Shown here: positions 18,408 through 26,649 of the stretch, piece by piece
How the letters are laid out: the number at the start of each line of letters is the position of its first letter
Position numbering within the stretch: position 1 is the stretch's first letter
Assembly: GCF_022179245.1 (NCBI RefSeq)
Contig: NZ_BPQM01000004.1
Span: forward strand, 1 to 48,703
Direction: 5' to 3'
Length of the DNA stretch: 48,703 nt
From: Methylobacterium gregans
GTDB taxonomy: Bacteria; Pseudomonadota; Alphaproteobacteria; Rhizobiales; Beijerinckiaceae
Translations under genes and position numbers: made by a program
Notes under the pieces: generated by a model
What the model saw: the letters and a program-made list of their open reading frames with translations, nothing else
Told to the model about the DNA's origin: nothing
The model's database searches: none

Positions 18408-18638
18408 ATGATACCACACTGTCTGGTGACGCTGCTTGGCGGCGTGATCACGTTCCTTTTCCTTCAGCCCCTCTGGGGCCTTGCTGCAGTACTCTGGGCT
18501 CCGCTCGGAGGAAGCCTTGCCTGTGTGTTTTTTGCCTTGATTTTATCCTGGCGCTTAGAAGCGTCGGACGAGAAGGCGCGCACGATTACTGATCTTCCGG
18601 CTGACAATTTAGGACAACCTCAGATGGATCATTGCTGA
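18408..18638 (+). CDS. Small membrane protein (76 aa)
   Basis: Two hydrophobic stretches (VTLLGGVITFLFLQPLWG and LGGSLACVFFALILSW) followed by a charged tail predict an inner-membrane hairpin. It begins at ATG 18408, just before the tail-to-tail terminator of the phage lysis genes. No known family. Confidence 0.5.
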   Translation: MIPHCLVTLLGGVITFLFLQPLWGLAAVLWAPLGGSLACVFFALILSWRLEASDEKARTITDLPADNLGQPQMDHC

Positions 18639-18642
18639 CGAT

Positions 18643-18669
18643 AAAAAAGCCCGCCCCGTTGGGCCGGGC
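18643..18669 (-). terminator. Rho-independent terminator of leftward phage genes
   Basis: Minus strand: GCCCGGCCC, loop AAC, GGGGCGGGC, then TTTTTT. It lies 54 bp past the last lysis-region frame, so it ends that operon. Confidence 0.75.
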
Positions 18670-18722
18670 GAGCTGAGGGTTCATGCTCTTGGGTATGAGC
18701 TGAACGCGCGGGCAGGGCCGGA

Positions 18723-19211
18723 TCATGGCGGTCCGCGCGCGGCGACCACCCCGCCGACGATCAGCCCGACTAACAGGCAGGCCAGGGCGACGACGGCGCT
18801 GAGATCCTGATCGGGTGCCGGGCAGTTCACGGCATCCGCTCCCGCGGCAGGATCTCGAACTCTAGCGCCGGCAGCATCACCACGATCGACCAGCCACCAG
18901 CGGCGGGTGAGTTCGCACTGGCGCGTCCGCTCGCGGGCCGACCTGATCAGCAGCCGCTCGCCAATGCGGACCTGCCGGCCAGGGTTCGCGACCTCTCGCG
19001 CGATGACCCGCACCGGCGGCTCGCGGTCGATGACCATGCCGGCGACCCACGTCATGGCTGCCAGGATCACGGCCCAGTAGAGGTAGTTCAGCAGCCGCTC
19101 GTAGAGCGGGATCTGGCGCGGGGCGTGAGACAGGGCCAGGGCGCGCGCGTACAAGTCGATGTCCTCGGGCTTGGGCTTGAGGTGTGCGGGCGTCGGGACG
19201 TGCTTGATCAT
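18723..19211 (-). CDS. Phage-type membrane protein, probably two genes fused by a frameshift
   Basis: The frame from ATG 19211 starts MIKHVPTPAHLKPKPED and has one membrane segment (LNYLYWAVILAAMTWVAGM) and a periplasmic part up to RRWWLVD. In the next frame the sequence then continues SIVVMLPALEFEILPRERMP and ends at TGA 18827-18829. That stop overlaps a GTG start (18830) of a 35-residue single-pass peptide (LSAVVALACLLVGLIVGG). A GTGA overlap is typical of two adjacent genes, so a one-base change near 18900 seems to have fused them. The start overlaps the upstream gene by 4 bp. Lysis-region role inferred from position. Confidence 0.5.
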   Translation of the reverse strand: MIKHVPTPAHLKPKPEDIDLYARALALSHAPRQIPLYERLLNYLYWAVILAAMTWVAGMVIDREPPVRVIAREVANPGRQVRIGERLLIRSARERTRQCELTRRWWLVDRGDAAGARVRDPAAGADAVNCPAPDQDLSAVVALACLLVGLIVGGVVAARGPP

Positions 19212-19501
19212 CGCGGGGCGATGCCTCCTTTCACGATGACGAGGCCGAGCAGCGCCACCACGACGGCTCCGATGATGATCTTCACCAGCCAGCCGATGTT
19301 GTTGTTGAGCTTTTCCACGTCGTCCCTGACGTTCTTCAGATCGGCCTTGCTCGCATAGTTGTTCTTTACCTCCTCGAAGAAGCGATCGAGCTTCTTGTCG
19401 AGCTGTGCGACCTGATAGGCGAGCAGGCGCACGTCGCTCTTGATGTCGCCCTGCCCGGACAGGACGGGCGTGTCGGTGGATTCCTCCGGCAGCGTTGGCA
19501 T
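19208..19501 (-). CDS. XhlA-like phage membrane protein
   Basis: A 97-residue protein with a coiled-coil-prone region (QLDKKLDRFFEEVKNNY, then VRDDVEKLNNNIG) followed by one C-terminal membrane helix (IIIGAVVVALLGLVIV). This layout is that of haemolysin XhlA-type and other small phage lysis-associated proteins. It overlaps the next leftward gene by 4 bp and lies just after the holin remnant. Role in host lysis is inferred. Confidence 0.65.
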   Translation of the reverse strand: MPTLPEESTDTPVLSGQGDIKSDVRLLAYQVAQLDKKLDRFFEEVKNNYASKADLKNVRDDVEKLNNNIGWLVKIIIGAVVVALLGLVIVKGGIAPR

Positions 19502-19542
19502 CGCGTTCCCGCTCGTGTTGTTGGGGTCGGCTCAGGGGCCAT

Positions 19543-20045
19543 TCAGCGCCGCACCGGCTGCGGCGGGAGTGCGCCGGGCACGCCCGTCGTCCGCTCGTAG
19601 GTACGCTGGAAGCCCAGACCAAGCAGGCCGAGCAGCACCGGCCACAGGTCCGTCACCACGAGCGTGGGAGGGGCCGGGAAGGCGAAGGCGAACGCCACGC
19701 CGACGGGCGCCCCCAGCCACGTCACGATCGGCGCGAACAGGTACTGGTAGGCGAGTGCCGCCACGCAGACCCACGCCGCGGCCGGGCGCCAGCGGGACGA
19801 GAAGCGGTCGTTGCCCTGCGCCTCGGCAAGGTTGATCGCGTTCTGCGCCTCGTTCTGCTTCTGGATCGTCGTCTGGATCGCGGTCTCGCGGGCAGTCAGC
19901 ACCGCCTCAAGTTCGCGCTAGGCCGCCGCCTTGTGGGCCGGGTCCGGGACGAGGCGGTCGACGAGGATTTTCGCCGATCCGCCACGGAGGGGAGCAGCCC
20001 GGGCAGGGCTGCGTTCACGATGGTGCCGATGATGCCGCCGGCCAT
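19543..20045 (-). pseudogene. 3-TM phage holin, frameshift and nonsense codon
   Basis: Holins of the gene-transfer-agent/3TM type permit endolysin release. ATG 20045 starts MAGGIIGTIVNAALPGLLPSVAD. One base is then missing near 19980; the next frame continues AKILVDRLVPDPAHKAAA. A TAG at 19918-19920 interrupts it before RELEAVLTARETAIQ. The remainder holds two membrane stretches (AAAWVCVAALAYQYLFAPI; TDLWPVLLGLLGLGF). Two independent lesions make a working holin unlikely. Confidence 0.75.
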
Positions 20046-20049
20046 GGGA

Positions 20050-20769
20050 TCAGCCCTTCTGCCGCGGGGGATGAGCGGCGCGCAGCCGCGCGAGGACGCC
20101 AGCGCATAAGCCCGGCTTCTCGGCCTCGGGGTTGGTGGCGATCGGCGGCGGGGTGGCCGCGGGCGAGCCGCCGTTGCGCTGCGCGGGCGCGAACACGGGC
20201 CCGGCCGAGGGCGGCGGCAAGGGCTCTACGCCCACCGACACAGTCGGCGCCGCGAGTTGCGTCATTGCGAGCGCCTCGGCCCGCACGCCCTAAACCCGGC
20301 TCGACCAGCCCTTCCCGAAGATCGGCCAGGTCGAGAGCTTACGCAAGAAGGCGAGCCGGTCCGCGCAGATGCGTTCGATGGTCTGCAGCGCGGGCTTGCT
20401 GGTGGTCGCCTTCAGCGTGATCTCGCCGACCGCCCCGTGGTCGGCCACGCCGACGGCGCGCTGCAGGGACATGGCGCCCCGCTTCCGGCCTGAGTTTACG
20501 GCGATGTCGAAGACGCAGTAATCCACGCCGGAGGGCAGCCGGTCGGCCCGAACCGCGTCCCGGTAGTTCTTCTGGTAGATCAGCGCGACGGTCGCGCGGG
20601 TGAGCGCCCGGACCTCGGCCTTGGTCGCGGGCCGGCCCAGCCAGTCCGAGAGCGTGCCGATGGTGATGCCGAGGTTGGTTGCGCCGCCCGTATCCTTCGG
20701 ATGGTCGACGTAGCCTCCTTCATGGACGAGCACGAGCGCAAGCGCCCGCTCGAAGTTGGCGGCTGCCAT
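20050..20769 (-). pseudogene. GH108 N-acetylmuramidase (endolysin), interrupted by TAG
   Basis: Phage lysozyme of the glycosyl hydrolase 108 family, cleaving peptidoglycan. ATG 20769 follows an AAGAGGAA site. Catalytic Glu17 lies in LVHEGGYVDHP, followed by the family motif GGATNLGIT. The frame reads to GKGWSSRV and hits TAG at 20290-20292, then continues in the same frame GVRAEALAM and a Pro-rich tail to 20050. The truncated 159-residue product keeps the catalytic domain and most of the peptidoglycan-binding part, so it could still be active. Part of the prophage lysis block. Confidence 0.75.
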
Positions 20770-20877
20770 GGTCAATTCCTCTTATGTGATGGAGCTCACT
20801 GTCGGACCAGCATATTCGGCCCATGCCTCCATCCAGCTCGCGGCCGACTTACTGCTGGCCGGGGCCGGGAGGACGCC

Positions 20878-20979
20878 ATGGACGGAGATTTACTGTTTGT
20901 CGGGCTGTCCGCGGTGGGCGGTACAGGTCTCGTCATTGCGCTCGGTCTTGCGATGCGGCCGAGGCGGTCGGGCGACTAG
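20878..20979 (+). CDS. Tiny membrane protein (33 aa)
   Basis: MDGDLLFVGLSAVGG followed by a hydrophobic run (TGLVIALGLAM) and a basic end (RPRRSGD): one membrane helix with positive-inside tail. GGGAGGA precedes the ATG. Too short to classify. Confidence 0.4.
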   Translation: MDGDLLFVGLSAVGGTGLVIALGLAMRPRRSGD

Positions 20980-21107
20980 GCGGCGCACGCGGGGACGCAG
21001 CTGGATCTGGCAGCAGGCATCATCCGAAAGGATTACCCACCAACGCGATGTGGTGAGTGCTGCAAGCTTCGCTATTCAGTAGATCAGAACACGAAGCGGG
21101 GGTTGCG

Positions 21108-21245
21108 ATGCGAAAGATCGGCAAGATTACGGCGGCGGCCGAGGTGTGGGGAGCATGGCGCGACCCGATCGAGGTATCGGTACTGCTATTTGGGGGGTGG
21201 CTGGCCGCTGGGCTGTTCGCCGGGTGGGCCGGCGCCGTCGTGTGA
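21108..21245 (+). CDS. Tiny membrane protein (45 aa)
   Basis: Starts MRKIGKITAAAEVWGAW and ends with a hydrophobic segment (VSVLLFGGWLAAGLFAGW). A single membrane helix is likely. It sits between opposing phage remnants. No known family. Confidence 0.4.
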   Translation: MRKIGKITAAAEVWGAWRDPIEVSVLLFGGWLAAGLFAGWAGAVV

Positions 21246-21256
21246 GGTTGCCAGGG

Positions 21257-21547
21257 TCAGCCCGCGCGGCTCAGTCGCCGGCTTTGCGGGGATCCGTGCC
21301 GGCCTTGCCCGGAGCGGCAGAGGCTGTGCGCCAGCTCCAGGCTCGACAGGCCGGCGATGGCGCGGCGGTTGAACGGGTGAAGCCTGCCCTTCAGGGACAG
21401 CTTTTCCTCGCCCTCGCCCGTGAACTCGCGGTCTGGGCGCCGCCCGAGCAGTTCCTTCTTCGCCCAGGACGCCGAGGCCTCCCGGGACCACTCCTCGATG
21501 TTGTACGGGCGCCGCGAGATGGTGAGCGGGCCAACCTGCCAGAGCAT
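21257..21547 (-). pseudogene. P2 gpU-like phage tail protein, C-terminal part lost
   Basis: Tail-completion protein family of contractile-tailed phages. The first ~73 residues match well (MLWQVGPLTISRRPYNIEEW ... GEGEEKLSLKGRLHPF); after LELAHS the sequence turns into unrelated CRSGQGRHGS and stops. About half of the usual ~130-150 residues is thus missing. The ATG lies 3 bp after the tape-measure stop, the normal order in P2-like tails. Confidence 0.75.
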
Positions 21548-21550
21548 GGA

Positions 21551-22450
21551 TCAGGCCTCCCCGGCCGAGGGCGAGTTCGCGAAGGCCTGCGCGACACGGC
21601 CGGTGCGCCCCATCGCGCCGCCCGCGTTCGCGGCCGCCGTGGCGAGCGAGTTGACATTCGCCGCTGCGCCGCCGGCGCCGCTGTTCACCTGCGAGATCAG
21701 CGCGAGGACGCGCCCGAGCTTCTCGATGATGCCGTCCACGGGTGCGCTGTTGACGCTCGGCGCGATGGTTTTCCGCCCAACCTCGTCAATCTTGGTCCCG
21801 ACTTCGTCGAGCTTGGTCTGAGCGCCTTCGACCTGCGAGGTGTCGACCTTCGGCGCGATCGTCTGCCCCGGCCCAAGCGCGTCGTTCATGTCGCCGTAGA
21901 TGTTCGGCAGGCTGGCCGGCCGGCGCGGTGGCAGCGGTGTCACGGAGGGCAGCGGCTTGCGGCCCGAGGTGTCGAGCGGGAAGGCCTCGCCGAACGCCGA
22001 GCCGAACCGCGAGCCGCCGCCCTGACCGATCGGGCCGGTCTGCCCCTGGATCGGCGCGGTCGGGTCCTGCAGCATGCTCGGCGGATCCTTCCGCAGGCCT
22101 GCTGTCTCCATGTCGAGGTCGCCCTGCGCGCGCTTGGCCGCCGCGAGCGCCGCCCGCTTCGACCGGAGCACGCCGTCGATCTGGTCCTGGGAGCGCCCGG
22201 TCTGCCGCATCCTTCGCTCGGTTGCCGTGATGTCGTCCTCGATCGCCTTGATCTGGCCGGCCTGCTCCTTCTTCCGCTCCGGCAGGGTCTCGGCGAGCTT
22301 CTCGCGCGCGGCGTCGCCGGGCAGATCCTTCAGGAACTTGCCGACGCCGAGCAGCCCTCCCTTGTTGTAGGCCTCGTTGATGCGCTCGATCGCTTGGGCC
22401 GTCGCCTCCAAGCCCGCCGCCGAGGCGGCGCTGGCTGTGGCCGACACCTT
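21551..22450 (-). pseudogene. Phage tail tape measure protein, C-terminal fragment
   Basis: About 300 residues of Ala/Gly-rich, helical sequence (ERINEAYNKGGLLGVGKFL ... SGAGGAAANVNSLATAAANA), typical of the C-terminus of tape measure proteins of P2-like tails. The N-terminal two thirds are missing: near 22450 the leftward coding pattern ends and a rightward gene fragment starts. The stop is 3 bp from the gpU start. The exact break is uncertain because the frame stays open to 22522. Confidence 0.65.
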
Positions 22451-22451
22451 C

Positions 22452-22685
22452 GTAGAGTCGGACGAGCCGGAAGGCGACGAGGACGAACAACAGGACGAGG
22501 CGCTTGCCGCGCCCGCGATCAACCGCCAGAGCCCCGACTACCTCCTCGGCTACGAGGGCGGCATCCAGGGCATGCGGAAGGAGCTCACGGCCGACATCAA
22601 GGCCGACGTCGCGCGCCTCGCGCACTTCGAGGCCGGGCAGGCCGACGGCCGCGCCGAGGCCGCCCGCGAGCGCGAGGAGGCCTAA
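22452..22685 (+). pseudogene. Rightward gene fragment joined to tape measure remnant
   Basis: The frame encodes an acidic linker (DEPEGDEDEQQDEA) and then INRQSPDYLLGYEGGIQGMRK and a charged helix ending REREEA. It resembles the C-terminus of small phage-associated alphaproteobacterial proteins. No start is present; the 5' side runs into the antisense of the tape measure fragment, so this is the other side of a recombination junction. Confidence 0.5.
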
Positions 22686-22748
22686 CGGGTGGCCGCTCGC
22701 ATCCCATGCCCGACTTGCGCTGGCAGCCTGTCCTTACTCGCTGTGGTC

Positions 22749-23018
22749 TCAGTCCGCCCGCTTACCCGCAGATGCCTGCTTGAGAGCAGCTGTCATGCGT
22801 TCGATGGCCTCAACCGTCTCTCTGTGAGGCTCATCGATGCCGAGCTCCTTCATCGATTTCAGCTGCAGCAGCGTCGATACCAGCCTTTGGGTATCGCCCG
22901 GATCGATGCCGGCCTCCTTCTTCAGGTCGAGAGATTGAGCGAGTTCTTGTATAGATCTTGCCAGATCTTCGATCTTTTCTTCGATTGCAATCTTTGGTTC
23001 CGTATCGCTTGTGTCCAT
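22749..23018 (-). CDS. Small helical hypothetical protein (89 aa)
   Basis: Starts MDTSDTEPKIAIEEKIED and is predicted all-helical with coiled-coil potential (LARSIQELAQSLDLKKEAG). A TTG at 23033 would add five residues. It lies at the right of the prophage remnant; the DNA just upstream (22980-23160) is A+T rich and probably carries its promoter. Function unknown. Confidence 0.55.
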   Translation of the reverse strand: MDTSDTEPKIAIEEKIEDLARSIQELAQSLDLKKEAGIDPGDTQRLVSTLLQLKSMKELGIDEPHRETVEAIERMTAALKQASAGKRAD

Positions 23019-23272
23019 AGAGAGATAGACCAAATATTTCTTACGAACGATCTAATTCAGTTCGCATGCTGCGATGCGGCGGCGCGCAACATCGCGTCAT
23101 CTTTTGACCTCTCAAATTCTCATCGCAATCGCAAGCTCTGTATTACGAATTATCCTCGGCGCGCAGTGCGTATGAGGGTTGGCCGCAGTCGGTGCAGCAC
23201 TCGGTTTGCACAGGCCGGCGCGGGTACAGAGGCGATAGCCGGACCTTTGGCTGCGCGCCTGCGAGCCGCAGC

Positions 23273-24239
23273 ATGACCGCGCCCGTCCGCCCCTCCGCGT
23301 CGGCCGGCGGGCAGCGCGATCCGTACCGCATCACGGGGCCGGCCCAGATCGCGTTCAGCGGCGGCCGCACATCCGGCTATCTTCTCGCCCAAATCCTGGC
23401 CGCGCATGGCGGGACCCTACCGCCGGACGTCCGCTTGGTCTTCACGAACACCGGCCGCGAGCATCCTGGCACGCTCCGCTTCTTCCATGACGTCGAGTCA
23501 CGCTGGGGTATCCGCGTCCCTGGGGTATCCGCGTCCCTGGATCGAGTGGCGGGCCACCCCGGCGCGGCTCGAGGCGCGCACAGGATTCCGGGAGTGACTG
23601 GAGGCAAACGACTCGCACGGCCTGAGGGTTGATCCAGCGGGGTTCGCCCATGTCGGCCTCAACTCGGCCTCCGGCAACGGTGAGCCCTTCGCCGCCCTGA
23701 TCGCCATGAAGCGAGCCATACCGAACGGGCGGCAGCGCTTCTGCAGCGAGTTCCTGAAGATCCTGCCCGCGCAGGCGCTCGCCCGATCCTGGGGCTGCGA
23801 GAATGGCGCCTACACCGAGGTCGTCGGCCTGCGCGACGATGAGCCGCCCGGCCGCGTGTCCAAGGCCAAGGCCGACGCCGATCGCTTCGGCCGCCGCGTC
23901 GTCTACCGGCTGGTCGAGGCAGGCGTGACGAAGGCGATGGTCCGAGCCTTCTGGCGCAAGCAGCCCTTCGACCTCGACCTGCCGCCCGGCCATGGCAACT
24001 GCGACCTATGCTTCCGGAAGGGCCGCCAGATCCGCAAGCGCGTGATCCGGCAGGAGCCGTGGCGCGCGAACAGGTGGATCCGTGAGGAGGCCGAGTGGGG
24101 CCACACCTTCGACGGCCGCACGGCCGTCGCCGCCCTCGTAGCCGAGGTTCGCCGCTCACCCGAGCTGCCGACGCTGCCGGACAGCGATGACGATTTTGAC
24201 GTCGAATGCGGCTTGGCGTGTCAATTGGAGGCGGCATGA
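23273..24239 (+). pseudogene. Phage-type PAPS-reductase family protein, frame disrupted
   Basis: The N-terminal frame (ATG 23273) carries the PP-loop-like motif AFSGGRTSGYLLAQIL and VFTNTGREHPGTLRFF of the phosphoadenosine-phosphosulfate reductase/adenine nucleotide alpha-hydrolase superfamily. At 23504-23537 a 17-bp tandem duplication breaks the frame. The sequence resumes as WIEWRATPARLEARTGF, meets TGA at 23595-23597, and continues open from 23598 to 24239 (FCSEFLKILPAQAL, and a Cys pair in CDLCFRKGR). Phage members of this family are often linked to DNA modification or nucleotide metabolism. The gene cannot make a full product. Confidence 0.75.
23504..23537. repeat. 17-bp perfect tandem duplication
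   Basis: Two copies of TGGGGTATCCGCGTCCC, inside the PAPS-reductase-like gene. 17 is not a multiple of three, so the event shifts the frame. Confidence 0.9.
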
Positions 24240-24370
24240 GCGGCCGCTACTGGTTCCCCCGCGAGGCCTACGCCGTGGACACGCGGCCAGCAACCGCGCT
24301 GGCAGCTCGCAGGCCCAGCGCGGGTCCGACAAGGCCGCCGCCACGAGGCGCCGCCGCACCCGGCCTGTGA
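24236..24370 (+). CDS. Small hypothetical protein (44 aa)
   Basis: The ATG overlaps the preceding stop in an ATGA. It encodes MSGRYWFPREAYAVDTRPAT and a Pro/Arg-rich tail. The tight overlap suggests a translated downstream frame of the same phage operon; nothing more can be said. Confidence 0.35.
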   Translation: MSGRYWFPREAYAVDTRPATALAARRPSAGPTRPPPRGAAAPGL

Positions 24371-24463
24371 CCCTCGCCCGGTCCGCTGCGGACGAGGCGC
24401 CCGTCGCCCTTCCGATTTCCGCCCGCCCTGTGAGGTAGCCGAGCCTCGGCCGAGAACAGCAGG

Positions 24464-24733
24464 TCAGAGGTTGATGTCAGCCGCACACTCGCTCGCGGCA
24501 ACGTCGAACGCGTTTTCCAACCGCTTTACAGCTGCAAGCCGCTGTATGAACGGCGCCCTGCAACAGTGCAGCCGCTCCACGTGCTCCAAGCCCGCTGCGA
24601 TGAAGTAGAGGGGATACCTGGAAAGGTCTTCAAATCCCGCTGCGTCTGCCATGTCATACGCACTGACAAGTTCGAGATGGGCACGCTTGAGAGCGTGGAA
24701 CGAGTCAACGAAGGCAGCCTCGCAGCATTTCAT
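24464..24733 (-). CDS. Small hypothetical protein (89 aa)
   Basis: Starts MKCCEAAFVDSFHALKRAHL after an excellent GGGAGGAG ribosome binding site, which makes translation likely. Helical, soluble, with five Cys and several His but no recognised zinc motif. It stands alone in the island. Function unknown. Confidence 0.6.
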   Translation of the reverse strand: MKCCEAAFVDSFHALKRAHLELVSAYDMADAAGFEDLSRYPLYFIAAGLEHVERLHCCRAPFIQRLAAVKRLENAFDVAASECAADINL

Positions 24734-24929
24734 GCACTCCTCCCATGATGCGCTGATAATCAGCTTATGATCTTCATGATCGCTGAAGAGCGCAGTAAAG
24801 CGCGAACAGAAGTTTTCAAGCCGAAAGGATCCAGGTTGCTGGATAACAGGTATTACCCCCTTGAGACACTCAGCGGCTCCTGCGCGCGGATTCCGCGCCG
24901 TGTAAAGACCGCCCTCAGCCCGGAAAAGC

Positions 24930-25166
24930 TCAGGGCGTCGGCCGCCTCAGCTCGGCAGTCCAGTTGTGGTCGGGCCCCGCATGCTCGGCCGTGCGATGAC
25001 CGCTCACGTGAGCGTGGCGACCAACATACAGCGTGGCAGTGAGGCCGAGCAGCGAGATCAAGGTCAGAGCGATGGCGTCCGGATGCCGGCGCGCTCGATG
25101 AATGCCAAGGCACCCAAGCGTGAAGCCGGCCGCGAGGACGAGGGAGATCGGCAGTTCGTGCGGCAT
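24930..25166 (-). CDS. Small membrane protein (78 aa)
   Basis: Two hydrophobic segments (LPISLVLAAGFTLGCLGI and AIALTLISLLGLTATLYV) joined by a short Arg/His-rich loop, then a His-rich hydrophilic tail. This predicts a two-helix inner-membrane protein. No good ribosome binding site at ATG 25166. No family recognised. Confidence 0.45.
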   Translation of the reverse strand: MPHELPISLVLAAGFTLGCLGIHRARRHPDAIALTLISLLGLTATLYVGRHAHVSGHRTAEHAGPDHNWTAELRRPTP

Positions 25167-25415
25167 CGGGGAGCACACCGCGTAACTCGACTGAGCTTGC
25201 GCAGCGGGAAGGCTACTACTGCTGGACGCTCACAGCAAACGAGCGAGCGCGCGATCCAAGAGGATCATGCGTCCGGTCGAGCAAGGCGCTTCCCGGTCAG
25301 CCGAATCCTCAATGGCGTAGAGCACAACGGCATGGCTCGAGGAGCGTCATGGGTGAGCGTCGGCGATGCGATTTACTGGGCGGCCTCTCTGTTAGGCCAC
25401 CCATGCTCACTGAGC

Positions 25416-25526
25416 TCAAGCGAAGTGAGCAGGCAAGGCAAGACTCTGCACGACTACCGCTATCGCGGCAGCTGTACCCAGAGCGCCAAGAGCACCAATG
25501 GCGAGTTCAGCCTTCAGGGTTGTCAT
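25416..25526 (-). CDS. Tiny membrane protein (36 aa)
   Basis: MTTLKAELAIGALGALG, then a hydrophobic helix (TAAAIAVVVQSLALPAHFA). A GGAG site lies 8 bp before the ATG. Size and layout recall small membrane peptides and type I toxin-like proteins, but no antisense RNA can be shown here. Confidence 0.45.
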   Translation of the reverse strand: MTTLKAELAIGALGALGTAAAIAVVVQSLALPAHFA

Positions 25527-25974
25527 GACTAGTCTCCATCGTGTCCGCTGCTGTGCTGGCGGGTTAACGAAGACTTATGGTCAAGGTTTGGGTCCTGACG
25601 TGTCGCAGCACACCCTTGACGCATTCCGCATGGTGCAGGGCGGCGTGAGTGCGCGCATTGCTAAGATGATGTCTTCAATAGGCGCCACTCATGCTCTGTC
25701 ACCTCCGACGTCAGAGGTAGCTGTCAAGGGTGTCCTCGACATCGACGGTGAGAACACCAAGCCCGAGGGCATGGGCCACTTCGCGGAATAGCATCATCGG
25801 TCGTCCTGGATCGCGTTGTCGGGGGTCGAGCTCCTGGCGCTCGGTCTGACCGTCTACGGCTGGCAGCCCGGAGCGTTCCGGCGTCGCCCCGTGCCGCCTC
25901 ATAAGCCCAGCGCATGGAACCACGTGCCGCCCACCCGTACGGCCCGAAGCGTCTCGGCCGGGGAGGGCGCTTAG
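25527..25974. other. Intergenic; possible remnant frame only
   Basis: About 450 bp. From a TTG at 25816 an open frame (MSGVELLALGLTVYGW, then a basic tail) runs to TAG 25972, abutting the next ATG. With no ribosome binding site and no homologue in mind, it is not called as a gene. Confidence 0.35.
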
Positions 25975-26649
25975 ATGCCGCGCGCGGCCATCCGAATCGC
26001 CCAGCGCCCGACGCCGGACCTCTGGTCCGACGACGAGCCCATGACCCTGTACAAGGCCGTCGCGGTGGTCTTCCCGCCGGGCCCGCTGACACTTTCCAGC
26101 CTGCGGACAGCGATCAAGGACGGCGATTTGGCCGTCCGTACGGTCGCGGGCAAGATGCTGACTACGCCGCGCGCGATACGGGAGATGACGACGCCATGCC
26201 GGGCCGCAAAGCCAAGCCGCCCCGCCTCTGGCTCAGGGAGCGCGCCGGCCGCGAACCTGTCTGGGTCGTCCTCCACCGAGGCGCTGAGGTCAGCGCAGAA
26301 TGCGGGCCTGACGACCATGGCGGCGCTGCGCGTTTCCTTGCGACCTACATCGGGCGCCAGCACGTCTCGACGTCGGCACGCATTCTCCCGCCGAGCTCGC
26401 TGTCGCCGATGTCCTGAGATTCTACGCCCAGGCCGAGCGTCCGGGGGAGGAGGCCAGCGCCGGCGCCGTCACCCGGTACGACGAGATGCTCGCCTACGTG
26501 GCGAAGCTGCTGGAGTTCTGGGGCGACAAACCGGTTGCCGCGATCAAGGGCGCGTCCTGCCGCGACTACGTCACGTGGCGGACGAGCCAGCCTCTGAAAG
26601 CTGCACGGAAGGGGCCTGCGAAGGAAAAGCGCGTCAGCGTAGCGACTGA
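25975..26649 (+). CDS. Excisionase-like helix-turn-helix protein, stop lost
   Basis: Residues ~20-75 (MTLYKAVAVVFPPGPLTLSS ... VRTVAGKMLTTPRAIREM) match the small helix-turn-helix proteins encoded directly before rhizobial-type integrases. The Ser/Thr-rich tail (SGSSSTEALRSAQNAGLTT ... RPTSGASTS) is also typical and reads across the integrase start in another frame. The old stop was probably at 26417, reached through ARILPPSSLSPMS in the next frame. A one-base change near 26365 moved this frame past it, so residues beyond ~130 are spurious. It likely helped control integration and excision. Confidence 0.6.
   Translation: MPRAAIRIAQRPTPDLWSDDEPMTLYKAVAVVFPPGPLTLSSLRTAIKDGDLAVRTVAGKMLTTPRAIREMTTPCRAAKPSRPASGSGSAPAANLSGSSSTEALRSAQNAGLTTMAALRVSLRPTSGASTSRRRHAFSRRARCRRCPEILRPGRASGGGGQRRRRHPVRRDARLRGEAAGVLGRQTGCRDQGRVLPRLRHVADEPASESCTEGACEGKARQRSD

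Noticed and set aside
4792..20292. Recurrent in-frame stop codons (TAG 4792, TAA 5454, TAG 19918, TAG 20290) as possible programmed readthrough or codon reassignment
   Set aside because: All three stop types occur, frameshifts accompany them in the same genes, and intact housekeeping genes nearby use stops normally. Gene decay explains it better.
22377..22450. 5' extension of the rightward fragment as a complete 102-residue gene
   Set aside because: The extension is antisense to well-formed tape-measure coding sequence, so the true start is missing.
25816..25974. Short rightward frame (MSGVELLALGLTVYGW...) abutting the excisionase-like gene
   Set aside because: Only a TTG start without a ribosome binding site; may be a remnant, but not supportable as a gene.
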